From Sphingopyxis yananensis (GTDB lineage: Bacteria; Pseudomonadota; Alphaproteobacteria; Sphingomonadales; Sphingomonadaceae), in NCBI RefSeq assembly GCF_020687785.1, contig NZ_JAJEWI010000010.1, positions 310,001 through 374,000 of the forward strand: a stretch of DNA of 64,000 nt. Direction: 5' to 3'. The notes beneath the pieces are model-generated. The model searched no databases. It was not told the DNA's origin and saw only the letters and a program-made list of their open reading frames with translations. Below, one piece after another: positions 25,660 through 32,973 of this stretch. A program made the translations under genes and the position numbers. The first letter of the stretch is position 1; every line of letters begins with the position of its first letter.

Positions 25660-26369
25660 TTTGGTTGTGGGTGACCATCGCGGCGGCCATCACAACGGCT
25701 TTGCTGATTTGGTTTGGTAAAGTGCCCAGCGCGTCGCGGCCATTGATTGGCGCAGCGGTGATGTTAGGGCTGGCGGGATATGCGTTGCAGGGCAGCCCGT
25801 CGCTGGCCGGAAAGCCCGTTGTGAACACCAAGGAATTGCAAGGATTTGGTGAGGAGATCACCGATCGTCAGCAAGGGATGCAAGACCGATTTGGTCCAGC
25901 GGCCATGTGGATTGGCATGTCCGATGGATTTATGCGGACGGGCAAAACCGAATTGGCGGCCAAAGCCTTGGAAAAGGGATTGCAGAAATATCCCAATGAT
26001 GTGGATTTGTGGGTTGGGCTGGGCAATGCCTTGGTCGCGCATGGCGGCGGCATGATGTCGCCAGCATCGGCATTGGCATTTGACCAAGCCGTGCGTTTGC
26101 AACCGGACCATCCCGCGCCGCCATTTTTTGCGGGCTTGGCGATGGCGCAAAGCGGGGATTTTGTTGGCGCAGATCGGGTGTGGACGAATTTGCTGGAGCG
26201 TAGCCCACCAGGTGCTGGATGGGAGGCCGACCTGAAAATGCGCTTGAAACAATTGCATGCGGCGATGGGTAAAGGAAGTGGCGTGGCCGATGAAATGGCG
26301 GATACGCCCAGCGATGCTGGGAATGAAGCGCCAAAAACACCGGCTGCGGCCCTAGGAAATGGGGAATAA
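25656..26369 (+). CDS. ccmI: TPR protein of cytochrome c biogenesis, CcmI/CycH-like
   Basis: 237 residues. One N-terminal hydrophobic region spans two short segments (WLWVTIAAAITTALLIWF and LIGAAVMLGLAGYAL). TPR-like repeats follow, e.g. G-K-T-E-L-A-A-K-A-L-E-K-G-L-Q-K-Y-P and F-D-Q-A-V-R-L-Q-P-D-H-P-A. It overlaps ccmH by 4 nt, which makes the apocytochrome-chaperone role of CcmI the best reading. It is shorter than full CcmI/CycH proteins (~400 residues), so it probably carries only the membrane part and one TPR block. Confidence 0.82.
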   Translation: MIWLWVTIAAAITTALLIWFGKVPSASRPLIGAAVMLGLAGYALQGSPSLAGKPVVNTKELQGFGEEITDRQQGMQDRFGPAAMWIGMSDGFMRTGKTELAAKALEKGLQKYPNDVDLWVGLGNALVAHGGGMMSPASALAFDQAVRLQPDHPAPPFFAGLAMAQSGDFVGADRVWTNLLERSPPGAGWEADLKMRLKQLHAAMGKGSGVADEMADTPSDAGNEAPKTPAAALGNGE

Positions 26370-26457
26370 GAGACTTAAAAGGCACAGCTAGGCCCTATAA
26401 AATAGGGGAAGTCTTTCTTGGCTATTCGGCAAGGGCGAGGTGGGATAAGGGCGCGAT

Positions 26458-28407
26458 ATGACTGCTGAGTCTCCTCAGGCGTTGAGCGGCGTGACTGACA
26501 CGACTGCGACCGCCGACACACCCTCTGTCGCGCATGGCGATGGAAAGCTGAAACTGGCTGTTGGGGCCATTGGTATCGTTTTTGGCGATATCGGCACCAG
26601 TCCGCTTTATGCGTTTCGGGAAACATTTTCCGGACATTATGGCATCGAAGCCGACCGCATGCATATTCATGGCGTGTTGAGCTTGGTGTTTTGGTCGATG
26701 ATGCTGGTTGTCACGATCAAATATGTGCTGACCATCATGAAGGCCGACAATAAGGGCGAGGGCGGCAGTCTGGCCTTGTTGGCGTTGATCAACCGCCAGT
26801 CGGGCGGGGCGCGTTGGACATGGCCGATTGTGCTGTTGGGCGTGTTTGCGACCGCGCTATTTTATGGCGATAGCATGATTACCCCCGCCATGTCGGTGCT
26901 GTCCGCCACCGAGGGGCTGAGCTATATTGATCGCGGTTTTTCGCCTTATATTGTGCCGATTGCGCTGACAATTTTGATTGGCCTATTTGCCATTCAGTCA
27001 CGGGGAACGGCCAAGGTTGGGGCGTTATTTGGCCCGATCATGCTGGCTTATTTTTCGATGCTGGCGATTTTGGGTGTGACCCATATTGTGTCGGACCCAT
27101 CGATTATTTTGGCGACGCTGAACCCCGTGAACGCCATTCGTTTCTTCATTACCGATGGCTTTACTGCCTTTATCGCGCTGGGTGCGGTGGTGTTGGCGGT
27201 GACGGGCGCTGAGGCGCTCTATACGGACATGGGTCATTTTGGCCGTGCGCCCATTGGCCTGAGCTGGTCTTTCTTTGTCCTGCCGGCGTTGATGCTGAAT
27301 TATATGGGGCAAGGCGCCATGGTGCTGAGCGCCGAGCCAGCCCATGCCGCGCAATTGATTGGCGATCCATTTTTCCAAATGATGCCAGAAGCATGGCGGG
27401 TGCCAGTGGTGGTGTTGGCGTTGTTGGCGGCCATTATTGCAAGCCAAGCGGTGATATCCGGTGCATTTTCGCTGACCCAGCAGGCCATTCAATTGGGCTT
27501 TATGCCGCGTTTGCGTGTTGAACATACCAGTGCGGCGGCGGCCGGACAAATTTACATTCCCATGGTCAACTGGTCGTTGATGGTCATGGTGATTATTTTG
27601 GTGCTGGGCTTTGGTTCGTCCAGCAACTTGGCCGCAGCCTATGGCATTGCCGTGACGGGTGCGATGTTCATCGACACTTGTCTGCTGAGCGTCGTGCTGT
27701 TCACTTTGTGGAAATGGCCAGCGTGGCGGGCTTTGCCGATGCTGGCGATATTCTTCATCGTCGATATCGCCTATTTTGGCGCGAATTTGATCAAGGTTCC
27801 GGATGGCGGATGGGTGCCATTGGCGCTGGGGATGGCGATTTTTACATTCCTGACCACTTGGTCGCGCGGGCGCAGCCTGATGCAGCAGCGGATGGCCGAA
27901 GGGGCCATGCCTATTCCGATTTTTGTAAAATCCGCGGCGAATAGCGCGACCCGCGTGGCGGGGACAGCGGTGTTTCTGACATCGACGTCGGACGGTGTTC
28001 CCCATGCTTTGTTGCACAATTTGAAGCATAATAAGGTGCTGCACGAACGGGTGGTGCTGTTGACGGTGCAGATCGCCGATGTGCCCTATGTGGACCGCAG
28101 CAAGCTGGTGCAAATTGAGGATATGGGCAGCGGATTCCATCGCTTGGTACTGAAATATGGGTTTATGCAGCCGGTGAACGTGCCAGAGGCGCTGAAGCAG
28201 GTGATCGTCGATGGCGGTGAATTTAAGATGATCGAGACGAGTTTCTTCCTGTCTCGTCAGACGCTGATTTCATCGACCAAACCGGGCATGTCGGTGTGGC
28301 GCGAAAAATTATTCGCGTGGATGCTGCGCAATTCGGAAAGCGCGATGGAATATTTCCGCTTGCCCAGCAACCGTGTGGTCGAACTGGGAAGCCAGATCGC
28401 CATTTAA
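26458..28407 (+). CDS. kup: Low-affinity potassium transporter Kup
   Basis: 649 residues. The family signature [16 protein letters not shown] is near residue 40. About twelve transmembrane helices follow (for example [20 protein letters not shown]), then a ~150-residue cytoplasmic C-terminal domain ([20 protein letters not shown]). Kup imports K+ with H+ across the inner membrane. ATG 26458 follows an AGGGCG ribosome-binding site. It is probably monocistronic. Confidence 0.97.
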   Translation: MTAESPQALSGVTDTTATADTPSVAHGDGKLKLAVGAIGIVFGDIGTSPLYAFRETFSGHYGIEADRMHIHGVLSLVFWSMMLVVTIKYVLTIMKADNKGEGGSLALLALINRQSGGARWTWPIVLLGVFATALFYGDSMITPAMSVLSATEGLSYIDRGFSPYIVPIALTILIGLFAIQSRGTAKVGALFGPIMLAYFSMLAILGVTHIVSDPSIILATLNPVNAIRFFITDGFTAFIALGAVVLAVTGAEALYTDMGHFGRAPIGLSWSFFVLPALMLNYMGQGAMVLSAEPAHAAQLIGDPFFQMMPEAWRVPVVVLALLAAIIASQAVISGAFSLTQQAIQLGFMPRLRVEHTSAAAAGQIYIPMVNWSLMVMVIILVLGFGSSSNLAAAYGIAVTGAMFIDTCLLSVVLFTLWKWPAWRALPMLAIFFIVDIAYFGANLIKVPDGGWVPLALGMAIFTFLTTWSRGRSLMQQRMAEGAMPIPIFVKSAANSATRVAGTAVFLTSTSDGVPHALLHNLKHNKVLHERVVLLTVQIADVPYVDRSKLVQIEDMGSGFHRLVLKYGFMQPVNVPEALKQVIVDGGEFKMIETSFFLSRQTLISSTKPGMSVWREKLFAWMLRNSESAMEYFRLPSNRVVELGSQIAI

Positions 28408-28684
28408 CGATCAGCATGGGGGCGCGGTGCGGTGCCGATCAGTCGGCTTATCGCTGCGCTGCCCCAAGGCTGGATGGGGATACCGCCAAGCCGATATGCG
28501 GCGTGGCCTGTCAATTATTACATGAATGTTCATTAGGTCCGATATGGACATGGCTGCGCCTGAAAAAACAGGAAGGCATGATAGAAGCTGTGCCCATCGG
28601 ACAGAGGGATTGGCGCATAGGCTGATTTCTGCCTAGACTGGGTGGCTCGCTGGGCCGACGGAATTTATCGCGGCGGAATGAGCG

Positions 28685-29659
28685 ATGCGTGAGGATAGGC
28701 ATTTCGGAAAAAGGCGGCGTGGGTCTAGGCGGGCTGGGCGACGGCGCATCGGAAAGAGGCAGACTGGGCACATGGGCCGAATGTTGGGCAGATGGAAACG
28801 GAAATTGGACGGCGATGGGCCAACCGACCCAGCGCCGTCAGAGAATTTGCGATCCCCCCAAGCCCAGCCACAGGCTTTATCCACGCCTAGCGCCTCTGGT
28901 CAGATGGTGGGCGGCGCGCCCTTTGCCTTGATGGTCGGGCCAGCCTGGCGGACCATATCCCGCCAACAAGCCGAAGAGACGCTGAACCGTATGGGCCTGC
29001 GGCCATGCCCGACTGTGTCGACGGGCGGGGATATGGGGCAGCCTTGTTTTCGTATATTTTTTGGTGGGACCAGCATGTTGATGGGGCCAGCCAGTGAAGC
29101 ATGGCTGGCGGGCATGGACCCACAGGACCCAAGGACCAGCTATATTGCCACCCATGTGCCGGATGATTGGCGGCGTATGGGCCATATTTGGCATTTTCGG
29201 CCCGAAGGGCGCCGCCCGCTGGGCAATGGCAGCGAATTTTACAAGATGATGCTGTTGTTGCTGGATATGTGCGGCGCAACCCATTTATTTTGGGATCCTG
29301 CGGCCTTGTGGTCGGACGCGCAGATGTTTCGCACCGCCCTGGCAGAGCTGCTGACTAGCGGGATGCCGCCAGTCTTGCATCAGGTGGCGTTTCGCCGCGT
29401 GGCGGCGGGGCGGGTGCGGACGCGGGGGCTGAGCTATTTTGCAGCGCATGAAATAGAGGCGGTCTTGCCCGATGGCATGGATGTGCAGGCGGCTGTGCGG
29501 CGGTTGGCGCGGTTGGCGATAGATGCCATGCTGAACGGCCCCTATGATCGGGCGACTGAGGTAGAGGGGATGGAAGCGGGGGAGCATATTCGCTTGCTGC
29601 CCCAGCCTGTTAAGGGGGATGAGCCAGCCTTGGTGCTGGCGCAGATCATCCGCGCATGA
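28685..29659 (+). CDS. Hypothetical protein coupled to an AHH-motif nuclease
   Basis: 324 residues from ATG 28685; ATG 28772 would drop a very basic N-terminal stretch (R-R-R-G-S-R-R-A-G-R-R-R) and may be the true start. The body from ~residue 80 looks folded: A-W-R-T-I-S-R-Q-Q-A-E-E-T-L, Y-K-M-M-L-L-L-L-D-M-C-G-A-T-H-L-F-W-D-P and a helical C-terminus. The central part is loosely reminiscent of DUF4261, but I would not assign it. No signal peptide or membrane helix. Its stop overlaps the start of the next gene (ATGA), so the two products are likely made together. Confidence 0.6.
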   Translation: MREDRHFGKRRRGSRRAGRRRIGKRQTGHMGRMLGRWKRKLDGDGPTDPAPSENLRSPQAQPQALSTPSASGQMVGGAPFALMVGPAWRTISRQQAEETLNRMGLRPCPTVSTGGDMGQPCFRIFFGGTSMLMGPASEAWLAGMDPQDPRTSYIATHVPDDWRRMGHIWHFRPEGRRPLGNGSEFYKMMLLLLDMCGATHLFWDPAALWSDAQMFRTALAELLTSGMPPVLHQVAFRRVAAGRVRTRGLSYFAAHEIEAVLPDGMDVQAAVRRLARLAIDAMLNGPYDRATEVEGMEAGEHIRLLPQPVKGDEPALVLAQIIRA

Positions 29660-30144
29660 TCATGCGGCGGCGATGGTGCGGGGCACCGCCAGCGCGGCCT
29701 GATTATCAACGCCATCATCTCATCCCACTGACGTTGGCGCGCAGGCCGCAAATGCAGCCGATGTTTCATGCGTTGGAGGTTGAGGGATTTAATCTGCATA
29801 TTTTTGCGCAAAATGGGCAATTATTGCCCGCCAGCGAAGCAGGGGCGATGCGCACCGGCCATGCTCTGCATCGGGGGCCGCACCAAGGCTATAGCGATGT
29901 GGTGACGGCGCGGGTGGAAAGCATCCGGCGGCATTTTGCGACCGAGGCCATGCGCGATATAGGGGCGGCGCGGCGGACGGCGAAAATGCGGCTGACCTTG
30001 TTGCAACAAGCCACGCGGCGCGCCCTGACCGATCGACATCGCGGTGTGTTGCGGCTGAACAAGCGGGACCCGATGCGGATATTTGTCGATCGCCCTTATT
30101 TGGACAGGGCGATCGACATGATGTTTGCGAATTTTGACGGGTGA
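29656..30144 (+). CDS. AHH-motif nuclease of the HNH/Endo VII superfamily
   Basis: 162 residues. The first half contains R-H-H-L-I-P-L near residue 20, then E-V-E-G-F-N-L, then L-L-P-A-S-E-A, then H-R-G-P-H-Q-G-Y-S-D-V-V-T-A-R-V. This is the AHH arrangement (PF14412: paired His, downstream Asn, G-x-H) of treble-clef nucleases known mainly as toxin tips. Here it stands alone, with no secretion leader, and overlaps the upstream gene by 4 nt. The C-terminal half is basic and helical. Nuclease activity and target are inferred from motifs only. Confidence 0.78.
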   Translation: MIMRRRWCGAPPARPDYQRHHLIPLTLARRPQMQPMFHALEVEGFNLHIFAQNGQLLPASEAGAMRTGHALHRGPHQGYSDVVTARVESIRRHFATEAMRDIGAARRTAKMRLTLLQQATRRALTDRHRGVLRLNKRDPMRIFVDRPYLDRAIDMMFANFDG

Positions 30145-30197
30145 TGCGGGATGCGGGATGTGCAGTCGCGCAGGCATCACCCGTTTCTGGACGCCGT

Positions 30198-31169
30198 TTA
30201 GCGGATGATCTTCGCCTGTAGTTCTTGGTAAGCATCGCGATATTCGGATTGAAGCTGGGCAACAAATTCCGCGACAGGGCGCACGGCATGGATGTTTCCA
30301 ATGCCTTGGCCGCTGCCCCAAATATCTTTCCACGCCTTGACCTTGGTATTCCCGCCAGAGCCGAAGTTCATGGTCTTCAAATCGCCCTTGGGCAGATTGT
30401 CGGGGTCGAGGCCCGATGCCTCGATCGAACTGCGCAGATAATTGCCATGGACGCCGGTAAATAAGTCGGAATAGACAATATCGCCTGCGCGCCCGCCGAC
30501 GATGCCATTTTTGTAATTGGCTTCGGCATTGGCTTCGGCGGTGGCGATGAAGGCGCTGCCAATATAGGCAAGGTCGGCCCCTGCGGCTTGGGCGGCGAGG
30601 ATGGAGCGGCCATGGGCGATGGCCCCCGATAAAGCGACCGGACCGTCGAACCATGAGCGAATTTCTTGGACCAAGGCGAAGGGGGATTGGGTGCCCGCAT
30701 GGCCGCCCGCGCCCGCCGCGACGGGGATGAGGCCGTCGGCGCCCTTTTCAATGGCTTTGCGGGCGAAACGGTCGTCGATGACGTCGTGCAGGACGATGCC
30801 GCCCCAGCCGTGCACCGCTTGGTTCAATTCTTCGCGCGCGCCCAGCGAGGTGATCGTGATGGGGACTTTCCATTTCGCACAGGTGGCAATGTCCTGTTCC
30901 AGCCGGTCATTGGAGCGGTGGACGATTTGGTTGACCGCAAAAGGCGCGGCGGGCGTGTCGGGGTGGTCGCGGTCCCATGCGGCCAATTCTTCGGAGATTT
31001 GATGCAGCCATTCGTCCAGCAGGCTTTGTGGGCGAGCGTTGAGCGCCGGAAAGCTGCCGACAACGCCAGCCTTGCATTGGGCGATCACCAATTCTGGGCC
31101 GGAAACGATGAAGAGCGGCGAAGCGATAACGGGCAGGCGCAGGCGGTCAAATATTGCTGGTAGGGCCAT
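30198..31169 (-). CDS. Nitronate monooxygenase (NMO-type flavin oxidoreductase)
   Basis: 323 residues of the FMN-binding TIM-barrel family. Visible blocks are the N-terminal L-P-V-I-A-S-P-L-F-I-V-S-G, A-G-V-V-G-S-F-P-A-L-N, V-N-Q-I-V-H-R-S-N-D-R, A-G-A-G-G-H-A-G and G-A-I-A-H-G-R-S-I-L-A-A-Q-A-A-G-A-D-L-A-Y-I-G-S. The H-A-G and G-S motifs contact FMN and phosphate. The family oxidises nitronates or acts as an NADH:quinone reductase. It stands alone, separated from the upstream phosphatase gene by a terminator. Confidence 0.93.
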   Translation of the reverse strand: MALPAIFDRLRLPVIASPLFIVSGPELVIAQCKAGVVGSFPALNARPQSLLDEWLHQISEELAAWDRDHPDTPAAPFAVNQIVHRSNDRLEQDIATCAKWKVPITITSLGAREELNQAVHGWGGIVLHDVIDDRFARKAIEKGADGLIPVAAGAGGHAGTQSPFALVQEIRSWFDGPVALSGAIAHGRSILAAQAAGADLAYIGSAFIATAEANAEANYKNGIVGGRAGDIVYSDLFTGVHGNYLRSSIEASGLDPDNLPKGDLKTMNFGSGGNTKVKAWKDIWGSGQGIGNIHAVRPVAEFVAQLQSEYRDAYQELQAKIIR

Positions 31170-31301
31170 GAATCAAACTCTCCATCCTCTAAAGTCTGCT
31201 TTACCTTAACGTAAGGTGGAAGTGAGGCAAGCAGGGATATGTGATAGGCTTCATAAGGAAATATTGCGCAAGATGGAGAGAAAAACATCGTTCGGACGCA
31301 T

Positions 31302-31335
31302 AGAAAAAGACGGCCTTTCAGAAGGAAAGGCCGTC
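31302..31335 (-). terminator. Intrinsic terminator of the receptor-phosphatase operon
   Basis: On the minus strand GACGGCCTTTC and GAAAGGCCGTC form a perfect 11-bp stem with a 5-nt loop, followed by TTTTTCT. It lies ~56 bp after the phosphatase stop. Confidence 0.9.
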
Positions 31336-31391
31336 CAAGGGGTTTGGGGAGGGGAGCCACCCAGAAATTTCATTATGACCGATGGTTGCGG

Positions 31392-32954
31392 TTAATCCTT
31401 GGGTTCCGCCACGCAAGTGCCGCCGTCGGGGCCAGTGGGATATTGGCCGCTGGCATCGGGGGTTCCGGTGCAGAAACGCTCGGCAATTTTGGCATCGGCA
31501 ATTTCCGATAAGCGATTGCGGCCATTGGCGTCTTTTTGAAGGTTAAACCCGTCATAAAGTTTGCCGGACGCCGTATAGGTGCGGAAGCGCAGATTTTCGC
31601 CATCGACATCAATGATTTGATAAAGCTCTGTCGCTTCGGCGGTGCGGTCCGTTTGGGTGCGGGCGCGATTGTTGAGGCCATACATTTTTGCTCCCGTCAC
31701 CGATACCAAATAGACTGGGCCTTGGACACTGCCGTCGGTGCGTGCTTGGGCGCTGGCGGCGCGGCCGGCTTCTGCGGTCAGGCGGCTGTAGCAATGGTCA
31801 TGACCTTGTAGCACCAGATCGACGCCCCGCGCTTCGAACACGGGTTTCCATGCGGCTTTGATGGCACCCGTGTCCTTGGGGCGGGCGCAAGTGAAGACGG
31901 GTTGGTGGAACAGCACCACATTCCATTTGGCGCGGCTGGAGGCCAATGTCTGGTCCAGCCATGCCGTTTGTTCTTTCATACTGCCCAGTTCAATGGCGGC
32001 GGTGCCGTCCAGAACAATGAAGCGAACCCCTTGGTAATCCACAAAATAGGTTGTGGCTTTGACCGCGTCTGCGCCATTTTTGGGCAGCGCGAATTGCTTG
32101 TGCCAATATGGCCCCAAGATGCGGCTTTCCTGACCATTGGGTAAGATGAGGTCGGCATATTCATGATTACCGGTGGCGGGCAATTGTGGGATGCTGGCAT
32201 AATTATAGCCGCCCACTTGGTTCCATTCGCCCCATTCATCGTCATGATCCAGATCATCGCGCTGGGCCACCAAATCGCCCGCATGGGCAACCAGACTGAT
32301 ATCACCATTGGCGATAAAGGCCTGACGGACCACGCGCGCGGCATAGGTTAGGATGCCGTTTTGAATGTCGCCCAAATAGAGGAAGCGAAAGGGTTTTGCC
32401 GCAGCAGCGGCGGTGCGGAATTGATACCATTCGCTCCACCCCGCTTCGCCTTTGACGCGGTAATTATAGACGGTGTCGGGCGTTAAATTGGCAAAGCGCA
32501 CCTGATGATAAAGGGCGGGGCCATAGCTGCTTTGGGATAGCAAAGTGATGCCTGTCAGCGTTTGGGCTTTCTCCTCTAGGGTCGGGCCGTCGACCGAGAT
32601 GGCCAATTGCACCTCGGCCGTTTTTTGCGCGACATTGGTGCGATAGGCGACCGCCATTGCGCGCGCGGGGTCTGCGCCGGGGGTGAGGACGATACGGTCG
32701 GCCAGATTTTTGGGGGCATAGGGCAGACCTGCGCTGCGCGGAATGGGCGCGCCATCCTCGGTGAGGGTCGGGATGGCGAAGCCGGTGGTTTGTGGCAGCG
32801 CGGGGGCGGTTTGCGCGGGCGCGGTTGCACTTGTTGCTGGGGCTTGCTTTTTCGGCGCTGCAGCCGCGCTGGGGGCTGTGGCCGCGACGAGCGCGACCAA
32901 CAGCGGCAGAGACAGAGCGGGGAGCGTGAGAGTTGGTGTTTTCAGCATGGTCAT
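31392..32954 (-). CDS. Purple-acid-phosphatase-like metallophosphoesterase (exported)
   Basis: 520 residues from ATG 32954 (AAAGGA upstream); an in-frame start at 33086 would overlap the receptor gene. A signal peptide (LTLPALSLPLLVALVAATAP...AAAA) precedes an Ala/Pro/Gln-rich linker and a fibronectin-like PAP N-terminal domain. The catalytic domain keeps all five metal blocks: L-G-D-I-Q-N, H-A-G-D-L, G-N-H-E-Y, F-H-Q-P-V-F and G-H-D-H-C-Y-S-R. It should hydrolyse phosphate esters in the periplasm or outside. It lies 19 bp after the TonB receptor gene in one operon behind a Pho-box-like site. Confidence 0.93.
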   Translation of the reverse strand: MTMLKTPTLTLPALSLPLLVALVAATAPSAAAAPKKQAPATSATAPAQTAPALPQTTGFAIPTLTEDGAPIPRSAGLPYAPKNLADRIVLTPGADPARAMAVAYRTNVAQKTAEVQLAISVDGPTLEEKAQTLTGITLLSQSSYGPALYHQVRFANLTPDTVYNYRVKGEAGWSEWYQFRTAAAAAKPFRFLYLGDIQNGILTYAARVVRQAFIANGDISLVAHAGDLVAQRDDLDHDDEWGEWNQVGGYNYASIPQLPATGNHEYADLILPNGQESRILGPYWHKQFALPKNGADAVKATTYFVDYQGVRFIVLDGTAAIELGSMKEQTAWLDQTLASSRAKWNVVLFHQPVFTCARPKDTGAIKAAWKPVFEARGVDLVLQGHDHCYSRLTAEAGRAASAQARTDGSVQGPVYLVSVTGAKMYGLNNRARTQTDRTAEATELYQIIDVDGENLRFRTYTASGKLYDGFNLQKDANGRNRLSEIADAKIAERFCTGTPDASGQYPTGPDGGTCVAEPKD

Positions 32955-32973
32955 AGCTTGATCCTTTCGCCCC

